DNA of 10,040 nt, from assembly GCA_965364515.1 (NCBI GenBank), contig CBDTXZ010000110.1, forward strand, positions 1 through 10,040. The letters run 5' to 3'. Within the stretch, counting starts at the first letter, position 1. The number at the start of each line of letters is the position of its first letter. Shown here piece by piece: positions 1 through 6,302 of this stretch. The notes under the pieces were generated by a model, which searched no databases, was not told the DNA's origin, and worked only from the letters and a program-made list of their open reading frames with translations. A program made the position numbers and the translations under genes. This DNA comes from JAHEDH01 sp965364515. GTDB taxonomy: Bacteria > Actinomycetota > Acidimicrobiia > Spongiisociales > ZC4RG35.

Positions 1-557
1 TCGACGTCCTCCATGTAGGAGAGCGTCGACATCGGCCGTCTGCGATCACCCTGATGGGTCGGGGAGGCGGTCACTGGCCGATACGGCTCGGAGGTGCGAG
101 GGCCTTCCCCGCCACGGTGGGAACGTCGCGAATCGCCGAGGTTCTCCGACACGGACTCGACCGCACTTCGGAGACGGTCGAGCGCAGACTCCCGGTCGCT
201 GAGTTTGTTCTCGCCGACGCTTCGCGCATGCCTGCCCTGGCCGTCGCTCGGCGACTCGGGAATGTCGACTTGCTCGGTCTCGGTCGAAGAGGGCGCGATC
301 GCGGAAAGCGTCTGCTCGAGGGAGAACCGAGCAGACGCCCTTGGAGGCTCCAACCCGGCGGCGACGAACAGCTCGGTCTCGTCGATTCCAAGGACCGCAG
401 CCAGCGAACTCACCACGACGGGGTCGTCGGGGTGGGATCTCCCGCGCTCCCAGGCGCGGACGGTGCCCGGCGATCTGCCGACGAGCTCGGCGACGCGGCC
501 GCTCGACAGCCCGAGCCGCTCCCGGTGCTCGGCGATGAGGGATCCGAACTGCGCCAT
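1..557 (-). CDS. XRE-family helix-turn-helix protein, C-terminus cut by window edge
   Basis: The frame is open from the ATG at 557-555 to the left edge, giving 185 complete residues with no stop, so this is a 3'-truncated gene. Residues about 5-67 form an XRE/Cro-type DNA-binding domain: an N-terminal helix (IAEHRERLGLSSGRVAEL), a turn and recognition helix (GRSPGTVRAWERG), then the typical final helix ending in LAAVLGIDETELFVAAGL. This resembles small transcriptional regulators that bind DNA as dimers. Residues about 75-170 are Ser-, Pro- and acid-rich and look disordered. Near the edge the chain becomes Arg-rich and ends around MSTLSYMEDV, so another segment, possibly a membrane helix or effector domain, may follow outside the window. 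A TAGCCT hexamer lies 7 bases upstream of the ATG and there is no well-spaced Shine-Dalgarno, suggesting a leaderless mRNA. The gene is divergent from the selenocysteine tRNA. The HTH assignment is firm; target and C-terminal function are unknown. Confidence 0.8.
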   Translation of the reverse strand, partial: MAQFGSLIAEHRERLGLSSGRVAELVGRSPGTVRAWERGRSHPDDPVVVSSLAAVLGIDETELFVAAGLEPPRASARFSLEQTLSAIAPSSTETEQVDIPESPSDGQGRHARSVGENKLSDRESALDRLRSAVESVSENLGDSRRSHRGGEGPRTSEPYRPVTASPTHQGDRRRPMSTLSYMEDV

Positions 558-564
558 GGCTTCC

Positions 565-592
565 AGGCTAGCCCTGGGGGCGCCGCTGCCAG
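565..592 (-). promoter_or_regulatory. Candidate leaderless promoter of the XRE-type gene
   Basis: On the minus strand, CTGGCA (587-592, four of six matches to TTGACA) is separated by 16 bases from TAGCCT (565-570, fitting TANNNT). Seven bases separate the -10 from the ATG at 557, which would place transcription start at or next to the start codon. This is a motif match by eye only. Confidence 0.4.
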
Positions 593-630
593 ACACCGCA
601 CCCGACTGCGAGCTCAACGCCGCAGGTCTC

Positions 631-636
631 TACGAT
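631..636 (+). promoter_or_regulatory. Candidate -10 element of the selenocysteine tRNA gene
   Basis: TACGAT fits TANNNT and lies 7 bases before the first base of the mature tRNA at 644, the right distance for transcription to start at or beside the 5' end. I see no good -35 hexamer at 16-18 bases upstream. Confidence 0.35.
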
Positions 637-643
637 GCTCGCT

Positions 644-738
644 GGAGGCGTCCGAACGCCTGGTGGGTTCCGCAGTCTTCAAAACTGTCGAGAGGCCGAA
701 AGGCCTCTGGCGGGTTCGATTCCCGTCCGCCTCCGCCA
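644..738 (+). tRNA. selC: Selenocysteine tRNA, anticodon TCA
   Basis: The 95-base gene has the tRNA-Sec architecture. The acceptor strand GGAGGCG (644-650) pairs with CGCCTCC (728-734), followed by discriminator G735 and an encoded CCA (736-738). The D arm (654-670) has a six-position stem enclosing CTGGT, with four Watson-Crick pairs, a G658/G666 mismatch and a C-G pair. The anticodon arm 672-688 carries loop CTTCAAA with anticodon TCA at 679-681. The variable arm is very long: a 7-bp stem 691-697/702-708 capped by GAAA. The T arm is 710-726 with loop TTCGATT. This tRNA is charged with serine, converted to Sec-tRNA by SelA, and delivered to in-frame UGA codons by SelB. The eighth acceptor position is T651 opposite C727, a mismatch in the bacterial 8/5 arrangement; G709 could pair with C727 instead. 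No other selenium gene is nearby. Confidence 0.93.
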
Positions 739-800
739 TTGTCAGCCCGGTCGGATCTCAGGCTCACGCCCGCATTCGACCGGCGTCTCGATTCGACCCA

Positions 801-835
801 CCTGTGATTGGCTGCTCGGAGCAGCCAATCACAGG
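801..835. terminator. Perfect 16-bp hairpin between convergent selC and maeB
   Basis: CCTGTGATTGGCTGCT (801-816) is exactly complementary to 820-835 with a three-base loop, CGG. It sits 62 bases past the tRNA 3' end and 19 bases past the maeB stop, so it could end transcription from both sides. Neither side carries a T-tract, so it is not a classical intrinsic terminator; U-less hairpins are often proposed as terminators in high-GC Actinobacteria. A repeated genomic palindrome or a protein-binding site are alternatives. Confidence 0.6.
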
Positions 836-854
836 CGAGGGATCGACTCACGAA

Positions 855-3134
855 TCAGGTTTGGTGTTTGGCCTCGCGGCGTTGGGCGTCGGCGACGGCG
901 TAGGCGGTCAGGTTCACGACATCACCGACCTCGGCATCACGCTGCAAGACGTGCACCGGCTTCGCCAACCCGGTCAGGATCGGACCGATCACTTCGGCAT
1001 CACCCAGGTGGTGCAGCAGCTTGTATGCGGCATTCGCCGCCGTCAGCGTCGGGAACACCAGGACGTTGGCCGAACGGCCGAGCGAGCCGTGCGGCCGACG
1101 GGACTGGATGAGCTCGGTGACGACCGCGGTGTCGGCCTGCATCTCCCCGTCGGCGGGGACGTCGGGGTGGTTCGCACGGAAGATCTCGACTGCCTGCCGC
1201 ACTCTCGCCGGCTCGTCCCCCATCGCTGAACCGAAGTCGGAATACGACAGGAAGGCGACCCGAGGCTTGCGGTCGAACTGGTGCTCGGCGACTTCCACGG
1301 CCGCCGAAGCGATCTCCGCCAGCTCCTTGGCATCGGGCTCGATGTTCACGGCGCAGTCGGTGAAGAAGAGGGGCGTCCCCTTGGTGACCACCACGTACAG
1401 AGCCGAAGCGATCGTCCTGTCCGGCTCCAGGCGGATGATCTGGAGCGCCGGTCTGATCGTTTCGGGATAGAACGTCGTCAGACCGCCGAGCACCGCGTCG
1501 GCATCACCCTGCTCGACCATCAGCGCAGCGAACACGTTGGGATCGAAGACCTGCCGTTCGGCGGTCGCCTGCGACATGCCCTTCGAGCGCCGCAGTTCGA
1601 CGAGGCGTTTGGCATAGCGGGCGCGCATCACGCTGTCGGTGACCGGATCGATCACCGTGAGCCCCTCGAGATCGATACCCAACTCGGTGGCGAGCTCCCG
1701 GATGACCCCGGTGTCGCCCAGCAGGACCGGGGAGGCGATGCCCTCGTCGAGCACTCGCCTGGCGGCGCGAACGATTCGCAGATCGTCGCCGTGCGGGTAC
1801 ACCACGGTCTTCGGTCGAGCCTTCGCCCGGACGGTCACCGATTGGATCAGGCTGTAGCTCGACTGGAACCTGGCGCGAAGCGCTTCGCGGTAGGCGTCGA
1901 GGTCACCGATCGGGTCTCTGGCGAGACCTTCCTCGGTCGCCGCCTGGGCGACGGCGGGAGCGACCGTCCACAGCACGCGGGGATCGAACGGTTTGGGAAT
2001 GAGGTAGTCGCGTCCGAACTGGAGCCTGTCCAGATCGTATGCCTTCAGGACCGATTCCGGCACGGGCTGGCGAGCGAGCTTGGCCAGCGCATTGGCGGCT
2101 GCGATCTTCATACCTTCGCTGACACCCTTGGCGCGCACGTCGAGCGCGCCGCGGAAGATGAACGGGAAGCCGAGAACGTTGTTGACCTGATTGGGGAAGT
2201 CGCTCCGACCGGTCGCAACGATCGCATCCGGACGCACCGCTTTGGCATCGTCGTAGGTGATCTCGGGATCGGGGTTCGCGAGTGCGAAGACGATGGGATC
2301 CGTGGCCATCGAGGCCACCATCTCCTTCGTGACGGCGTCGGCGACGGACACCCCCACGAAGGCGTCGGCCCCGTCGAGCGCGTCGGCGAGCGTGCGGGCC
2401 TCGGTGTCCCTGGCGAACTCGAGCTTGATGGCGGAGAGATCCTCGCGACCCGTGTGGATCACTCCCCTCGAGTCCACCATCAACAGGTGCTCGGGTTCGA
2501 CTCCCAGCTCCTGGAAGAACCGGGCGGTGGCGATTCCGGCGGCACCGGCGCCGCTGAACACGACCTTGACGTCTTCGATCTTCTTCCCGATCAGGTCGAG
2601 TGCATTGACGAAGGCTGCGCCACCGATGATGGCCGTGCCGTGTTGGTCGTCATGGAACACCGGGATGTCCAGACGCTCACGCAGCGTCGCTTCGATGTGG
2701 AAGCAGTCGGGTGCCTTGATGTCTTCGAGGTTGATTCCACCCACCGTCGGCTCGAGGAGTTCGCAGAAGCGGATGATGTCCTCGGGATCCTGAGTGTCCA
2801 CCTCGAGGTCGTAGACGTCGATGTCGGAGAAGCGTTTGAAGAGCACCGCCTTCCCCTCCATGACAGGCTTGGATGCGAGAGCGCCGATGTTGCCGAGACC
2901 GAGCACGGCCGAGCCGTTGGACACGACAGCAACGAGGTTTCCACGGTTGGTGTACTTGAACGCGTCGAGCGGTTCTTTTGCGATGGCTAGGCACGGCTCG
3001 GCCACTCCAGGTGAGTAGGCCAGACTGAGGTCTGCCTGGGTTGCCGTCGGCTTGGTGGGACGGATCTCGAGCTTGCCCGGCCGACCCCGGCGGTGATAGT
3101 CCAGTGCTTCGCTGAACGACGAACTGTCTGACAT
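855..3134 (-). CDS. maeB: NADP-dependent malic enzyme with phosphotransacetylase-like domain (MaeB)
   Basis: This 759-residue protein is as long as E. coli MaeB and has the same layout. It catalyses oxidative decarboxylation of malate to pyruvate and CO2, yielding NADPH in the cytoplasm. Residues about 15-150 are the malic N-terminal domain, with SPGVAEPC at 41-48 just after the probable catalytic Tyr40, NRGNLVAVVSNGSAVLGLG at 63-81, and Lys95 in KPVMEGKAVLFK. Metal ligands are probably Glu137, Asp138 (NLEDIKAPDCFHIE) and Asp163 (HDDQHGTAI). Residues about 165-400 are the NAD(P)-binding domain with GAGAAG at 195-200 and TGRSDFPNQVNN. From about 425 to 745 lies a PTA_PTB-like domain that in known MaeB proteins is regulatory rather than catalytic. 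A GAGGT Shine-Dalgarno (3142-3146) sits 7 bases before the ATG and supports this start. TAGGGT (3162-3167) is a candidate -10 giving a short leader. Coenzyme preference is inferred from the family. Confidence 0.95.
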   Translation of the reverse strand: MSDSSSFSEALDYHRRGRPGKLEIRPTKPTATQADLSLAYSPGVAEPCLAIAKEPLDAFKYTNRGNLVAVVSNGSAVLGLGNIGALASKPVMEGKAVLFKRFSDIDVYDLEVDTQDPEDIIRFCELLEPTVGGINLEDIKAPDCFHIEATLRERLDIPVFHDDQHGTAIIGGAAFVNALDLIGKKIEDVKVVFSGAGAAGIATARFFQELGVEPEHLLMVDSRGVIHTGREDLSAIKLEFARDTEARTLADALDGADAFVGVSVADAVTKEMVASMATDPIVFALANPDPEITYDDAKAVRPDAIVATGRSDFPNQVNNVLGFPFIFRGALDVRAKGVSEGMKIAAANALAKLARQPVPESVLKAYDLDRLQFGRDYLIPKPFDPRVLWTVAPAVAQAATEEGLARDPIGDLDAYREALRARFQSSYSLIQSVTVRAKARPKTVVYPHGDDLRIVRAARRVLDEGIASPVLLGDTGVIRELATELGIDLEGLTVIDPVTDSVMRARYAKRLVELRRSKGMSQATAERQVFDPNVFAALMVEQGDADAVLGGLTTFYPETIRPALQIIRLEPDRTIASALYVVVTKGTPLFFTDCAVNIEPDAKELAEIASAAVEVAEHQFDRKPRVAFLSYSDFGSAMGDEPARVRQAVEIFRANHPDVPADGEMQADTAVVTELIQSRRPHGSLGRSANVLVFPTLTAANAAYKLLHHLGDAEVIGPILTGLAKPVHVLQRDAEVGDVVNLTAYAVADAQRREAKHQT

Positions 3135-3209
3135 GGTCTGTACCTCGTTGACGTGAGCTTGACCCTACCCTCCGGGCTCCCCACCCGCGATGTCGAGGTC
3201 GGCCGAGTC

Positions 3210-3314
3210 ATGAACATCGTCAAATACGCGAAGATCGCTTCGTGGGTCGCCGTGATCGGTTTCACCATCGCCGTCTTCGTAGTCGGCGGCTTCGCAGTGA
3301 TCGCCCTCTTCTGA
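3210..3314 (+). CDS. Small single-pass membrane protein, 34 residues
   Basis: I do not recognise this protein. It starts with a short basic head (MNIVKYAKIA) followed by one hydrophobic stretch running from about residue 11 to the end (SWVAVIGFTIAVFVVGG, then FAVIALF), which predicts a single membrane helix with almost no soluble tail. About 85% of codons end in G or C, matching the neighbouring genes and arguing that it is coded. An in-frame GTG at 3153 would extend it to 53 residues; I prefer the ATG because the extra 19 residues have no membrane-protein character and the GTG lacks a ribosome site, although the ATG has only a distant GAGG (3195-3198). It is divergent from maeB and lies 49 bases before the next plus-strand gene, so the two may be cotranscribed. 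Confidence 0.55.
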   Translation: MNIVKYAKIASWVAVIGFTIAVFVVGGFAVIALF

Positions 3315-3363
3315 CCGACACCGGTATTGGGCAAAGCACGACCGCGTGGCACACTCTCCGTCG

Positions 3364-3660
3364 ATGGCTGAGCACACCGAGGACAACGGATATCGGGTGA
3401 TGACCGGATGGCGCGTCGGATTCTCTCCCGATGAGGCCACCACCAAGTCGGGCCTGCTGGTCCCGGCCGGTACAAAAGACGGAAACGACGCACTGGTACT
3501 CATCGACGTCAAGACCGGCCAGCGCTTCTGGGCCGTTCCGTCGGGAGCATGGCGTTTCATCTGGCCCCCGACCGGACGACCGGTGACCGCCGTCAGAGAT
3601 TCCCAGATCATCGCCGAAGAGGAATTCGAGCACGTCCCCGACGACGGCCAGTATTTGTGA
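3364..3660 (+). CDS. Hypothetical protein, 98 residues
   Basis: I do not recognise the family. The protein is soluble and acidic, with no signal peptide or membrane helix. A central region from about GWRVGF to RFWAVPSGAWRFIWPP is rich in aromatic and beta-forming residues, including FSPDEATTKSG and ALVLIDVKTGQRFW, and suggests a compact beta fold; the tail (IIAEEEFEHVPDDGQYL) is acidic. I chose the ATG at 3364 over an in-frame GTG at 3346 because a possible promoter overlaps the GTG: TTGGGC (3327-3332), a 17-base spacer, CACACT (3350-3355), then 8 bases to the ATG. That promoter is weak and there is no Shine-Dalgarno. The GC-rich third positions look coding. It follows the 34-residue membrane protein by 49 bases and precedes hflX by 153 bases, so a shared transcript with either is possible. 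Confidence 0.7.
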   Translation: MAEHTEDNGYRVMTGWRVGFSPDEATTKSGLLVPAGTKDGNDALVLIDVKTGQRFWAVPSGAWRFIWPPTGRPVTAVRDSQIIAEEEFEHVPDDGQYL

Positions 3661-3708
3661 CTACGGGGAATCCTCGGCTCCAAGGTGCGTCGGATCGAAG
3701 TGCTGTCA

Positions 3709-3731
3709 GCTCTCGGCTGTCGGCTCTCGGC
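3709..3731 (+). repeat. Two direct copies of GCTCTCGGC, 14-base period
   Basis: GCTCTCGGC occurs at 3709-3717 and again at 3723-3731, in the 153-base gap before hflX. Spacing is 14 bases start to start, slightly over one helical turn. It could be a binding site for a regulator or chance repetition in GC-rich DNA. The gap also holds a small 5-bp hairpin (3747-3751 with 3756-3760). Confidence 0.3.
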
Positions 3732-3798
3732 ACCTGACGGGCAGCGGCCGCGAGTGCGGCTCGAAGGAAATCCAGCCGACTCAAGGCTGCACGCTCGT

Positions 3799-3804
3799 TA
3801 ACTT
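3799..3804 (+). promoter_or_regulatory. Candidate -10 element of hflX
   Basis: TAACTT lies 9 bases before the hflX ATG at 3814, implying a transcript that is leaderless or has only two or three untranslated bases. CCGACT (3776-3781), 17 bases upstream, is a poor -35 match. Confidence 0.4.
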
Positions 3805-3813
3805 GGGTGGCAT

Positions 3814-5124
3814 ATGACCTACGACCATCAGGGACGGCGCGGCAAGCGACTGACCGCAACCGTCACCGACCTCGACGTCGAAGTACAGAAGGCGTTCCTC
3901 ATCGGCGTCCTGTTGCCCGACTCCGACCCGGAGACGGAGGAACGATCGCTCGACGAGCTCGAACTCCTCACCGATACGGCCGGCTCCGACCCGGTCGGCC
4001 GGGAACTCGTCCGTCGCGACGCGCCGGATGCCGCCTACTTCATCGGCTCGGGCAAGGCGAAGGAGCTCAGCGGCGTGACCAAGGCGCTCGACATCGACGT
4101 CGTCGTCTTCGACAACGAGCTGTCACCCGCCCAGCAGCGCAACCTCCAACAGGTATTCGAATGCGACGTCGTCGATCGCGAAGCCTTGATCCTGGACATC
4201 TTCGCCCAACACGCCACCAGCAGGGAGGGCGCACTCCAGGTGGAGCTTGCACTGCTGAGATACCGCCTGCCCCGGCTGCGGGGCATGGGTAAGCAGCTGT
4301 CCCAGCAGGGAGCCGGGATCGGCACCCGTGGACCCGGTGAGACCAAGCTGGAGACCGATCGACGACGGATCGAGAGCAAGATCGCCAAGCTCGTCAGGGA
4401 CCTCAAGGCACTGGCATCGACTCGATCGACCCAGCGGAAGGCGAGACGCAGAGCGGCCATGCCGCAGGTCACGCTGATCGGATACACGAACGCGGGGAAG
4501 TCGACGTTGCTCAACCGCCTCACCGAGGCCGACGTGCTCACCGAGGACCGCCTCTTCTCGACGCTCGACTCGACGGTGCGCCGGGCCGATCTCCCCGAGG
4601 GCCAGACCATTCTCCTGTCCGACACCGTCGGCTTCGTCCGGCGTCTGCCTCACCAGCTGGTCGAGGCGTTCCGGTCGACACTCGACGACGTCAAGGACTC
4701 GGACTTGCTGTTGCATCTCGTCGATGCGTCGGATCCGGATCCGGAGGGCCAGATCGAGGCGGTTCACGAGGTGATCGAGGAGGTCGGAGCGGACGGGGTG
4801 CCGGAGTTGATCGTCTTCAACAAGCTCGATCGAGCCGATTCGGTGGATGTCGGGCGCCTGCGACGCCTGTACCCCGACTCGCCGATGATCTCTGCGCTCA
4901 CCGGTGAGGGTGTGGAGGATCTGCTCGAGACGCTGGGTACCCGTCTCCAGGCGGACACGGTGCTGCTCAGGCTGTCGATCCCGTACGACCGCGGGGACGT
5001 TCTCGCGGCCGCCCACCGCTTGGGCGAGGTGCTGATCGAGAAGCACGAGGACACCGCAACGGTCATCGAAGCCCGCATCCCGCTGATCGACGAGAGTCGC
5101 TTCTCCGAGTTCGTGTCCGCGTAG
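3814..5124 (+). CDS. hflX: Ribosome-associated GTPase HflX
   Basis: At 436 residues this is a normal-length HflX. HflX binds the large ribosomal subunit and, in studied bacteria, splits stalled or hibernating ribosomes under stress; its GTPase is activated by the ribosome. The N-terminal HflX domain (about residues 25-130) includes FIGSGKAKEL at 77-85. A helical linker follows with the family hallmark GIGTRGPGETKLETDRRR (168-184 region) and a basic patch. The G domain carries Walker A GYTNAGKST at 223-231, the switch I threonine region LFSTLDSTVRR, G3 DTVGF at 270-274, G4 NKLD at 336-339 and G5 SAL at 360-362. The C-terminal domain (about 375-436) is present and complete. There is no Shine-Dalgarno; a TAACTT hexamer 9 bases before the ATG suggests leaderless expression. 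Unlike in enterobacteria, it is not next to hfq or hflKC. It ends in a strong hairpin. Confidence 0.96.
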   Translation: MTYDHQGRRGKRLTATVTDLDVEVQKAFLIGVLLPDSDPETEERSLDELELLTDTAGSDPVGRELVRRDAPDAAYFIGSGKAKELSGVTKALDIDVVVFDNELSPAQQRNLQQVFECDVVDREALILDIFAQHATSREGALQVELALLRYRLPRLRGMGKQLSQQGAGIGTRGPGETKLETDRRRIESKIAKLVRDLKALASTRSTQRKARRRAAMPQVTLIGYTNAGKSTLLNRLTEADVLTEDRLFSTLDSTVRRADLPEGQTILLSDTVGFVRRLPHQLVEAFRSTLDDVKDSDLLLHLVDASDPDPEGQIEAVHEVIEEVGADGVPELIVFNKLDRADSVDVGRLRRLYPDSPMISALTGEGVEDLLETLGTRLQADTVLLRLSIPYDRGDVLAAAHRLGEVLIEKHEDTATVIEARIPLIDESRFSEFVSA

Positions 5125-5125
5125 A

Positions 5126-5161
5126 AGCCGGGACGGGCGGCGTCTCCCGCCCGTCCCGGCT
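5126..5161. terminator. 15-bp bidirectional terminator-like hairpin after hflX
   Basis: AGCCGGGACGGGCGG (5126-5140) is perfectly complementary to 5147-5161, with a six-base loop CGTCTC. It begins one base after the hflX stop and ends five bases before the stop of the convergent gene at 5167, so it can serve both. There is no T-tract on either side, but the stem is very GC-rich. Confidence 0.75.
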
Positions 5162-5166
5162 CGATG

Positions 5167-5925
5167 TCATGCGGCGGCGTTCCGGATGATGTCGGCGAGC
5201 AGCTGAGCCGCTTCTCTCAGCAGATCGTGGGCGGAGTGGAAGGCGTCCCGCCCGTCGACCATGTCGTCGTGCGCCTGCTGCATGATCGCCCTCGCCGGGT
5301 CGGGCACATCGCTCGGCTCGAGCGGCAGCACCGTCTCCGCAACCGGATCGACCAGGCCTGCACCTTCGGAGACGAACGATTCCGCCTCGGCGACGAGCGC
5401 CTCGACGGCCGACACGTCGTAGCCGGCCTCCGCCGCGCGGGCGGCAGCCTCTGCAATCGTGCCGGCAGCGGTGTACAGGCGGTCGGCGACGGTGTTGCCG
5501 AAGTCTGACGCGAGTACCAACCCGGTCTGCGGAGTACGGAGGGCGTAGATGCGATGCTCGTAGACCACATCCTCGAAGATGCCCGCGAGCTCTTCGATCG
5601 TCGAGGCGTTGGACGCGTGGGCCGACAGTGCCGTCAGGCCGCCCTGGGAGGCCGAGAGGTCTGCCGTGAGGTGGGCGGCGTGCTGCGGCTCGACCGACTC
5701 GCTGTCCTTGATCCGCTCCTGCAACCTGTCGATCCGTTCCAGTCGATGGTCGATCGCCTTCAGGACACGTTGGCGCACCACTTCGACATGATCGACGGTT
5801 CGCTCCTGCGTTTGCTCGGGCTGCGGGGCGGTTTCGTCGGTCTGTGCCATCGCGGCCGTTGGCAGGCCGGCGGCCATCACGAGGGCGGCGAGGGCGCCTG
5901 CCGTGGTTCGGGTGACTCTTCTCAT
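5167..5925 (-). CDS. Secreted helical protein of unknown function, 252 residues
   Basis: The protein begins with a clear signal peptide: basic MRRVTRTT, a hydrophobic core (AGALAALVMAAGL) and a likely signal peptidase I site AMA/Q after residue 27. The mature part is almost wholly helical. A Gln/Glu-rich opening (about 28-42) leads into a charged coiled-coil-like stretch (VVRQRVLKAIDHRLERIDRL, about 48-68, then QERIKDSE). Alanine-rich helices follow (AAGTIAEAAARAAEAGYDVS and later ILREAA-like repeats near the end). There is no cysteine in the mature chain, no enzyme motif and no membrane anchor. A strong AAGGAG Shine-Dalgarno (5933-5938) lies 7 bases before the ATG. The start overlaps the stop of the preceding lipoprotein gene as ATGA (5922-5925), so the two are very probably translated together. 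I infer an extracytoplasmic role, perhaps in the cell envelope; the family is not recognised. Confidence 0.85.
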   Translation of the reverse strand: MRRVTRTTAGALAALVMAAGLPTAAMAQTDETAPQPEQTQERTVDHVEVVRQRVLKAIDHRLERIDRLQERIKDSESVEPQHAAHLTADLSASQGGLTALSAHASNASTIEELAGIFEDVVYEHRIYALRTPQTGLVLASDFGNTVADRLYTAAGTIAEAAARAAEAGYDVSAVEALVAEAESFVSEGAGLVDPVAETVLPLEPSDVPDPARAIMQQAHDDMVDGRDAFHSAHDLLREAAQLLADIIRNAAA

Positions 5926-6302
5926 GGGTTCACTCCTTCGTCCTCGAGATCGATCGACCCGACCTCGGCGTCGAGCTGCCCGACGAGCCCGTTCAGGGCA
6001 GCGAGCGCATCGAACACCGGGGCGAGATCGAGCGTCTCGACCGTTGTTGTCGTGGTCGAGTGGTCGGCGATGACATCATCGGCGCCGGTCGTCTTCGTGA
6101 CGGACGGGACGGTGATGTCCGGAGACCCGTCTCGAGCGTCGTCGGTCGTGCCGGCGACGTCGGCGGCCCGGAGGCTCGACGCGGTCGGCTCCGGCTCGGT
6201 TGCGACGACACCGCCTCCAACGGGGTCCCCGCCGGATGCTCCGCCACACGCACCCACCGCCACGAGGGCGGCCGCTGCGACAGCGGTTCGAATCGGATTC
6301 AT
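5922..6302 (-). CDS. Predicted small lipoprotein, 126 residues
   Basis: I start this at the ATG at 6302-6300 (MNPIRTAVAAAALVAVGAC) because a long Shine-Dalgarno, GAGGAAAGGA, lies at 6308-6317 with a 5-base spacer; an in-frame ATG 27 bases upstream would place charged residues before the signal sequence. The signal ends in a lipobox-like VGAC with Cys19 as the lipidated residue, followed by a GGASGG linker. Residues about 30-90 are low-complexity and rich in Thr, Asp and Ala (including TTTTT), typical of a disordered tether. The last 35 residues (LAPVFDALAALNGLVGQLDA, then EVGSIDLEDEGVNP) look like one amphipathic helix. No known domain is visible. It is followed with ATGA overlap by the secreted helical protein. 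It lies 92 bases downstream of ppgK on the same strand, so all three may share a transcript. Confidence 0.8.
   Translation of the reverse strand: MNPIRTAVAAAALVAVGACGGASGGDPVGGGVVATEPEPTASSLRAADVAGTTDDARDGSPDITVPSVTKTTGADDVIADHSTTTTTVETLDLAPVFDALAALNGLVGQLDAEVGSIDLEDEGVNP

Noticed and set aside
691..708. The GAAA-capped hairpin as a terminator or a SECIS element.
   Set aside because: It is the variable arm of the selenocysteine tRNA, within an otherwise complete tRNA fold.
54..1229. A 391-codon open frame on the plus strand across the XRE gene, selC and the end of maeB.
   Set aside because: It runs through the tRNA and over the hairpin, and is antisense to two genes with clear protein families; no domain is visible in it.
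855..2000. The phosphotransacetylase-like C-terminal part of maeB as a separate Pta enzyme or a novel fusion.
   Set aside because: The malic enzyme/PTA fusion is the standard MaeB architecture, and the total length equals that of E. coli MaeB.
1281..2990. A 569-codon open frame on the plus strand, antisense to maeB.
   Set aside because: It is the long antisense frame expected opposite a GC-rich gene. Its product is low-complexity (His, Asp, Gly and Arg rich) with no domain, and maeB on the other strand is full length and unmistakable.
4123..5046. A 307-codon open frame on the minus strand, antisense to hflX.
   Set aside because: HflX motifs run intact through the whole region on the plus strand. 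The antisense product has no recognisable domain.
6020..6060. The Thr-codon repeats in the lipoprotein gene as a microsatellite or CRISPR-like repeat.
   Set aside because: Only a handful of consecutive Thr codons occur, with no spacers; this is ordinary low-complexity linker sequence.
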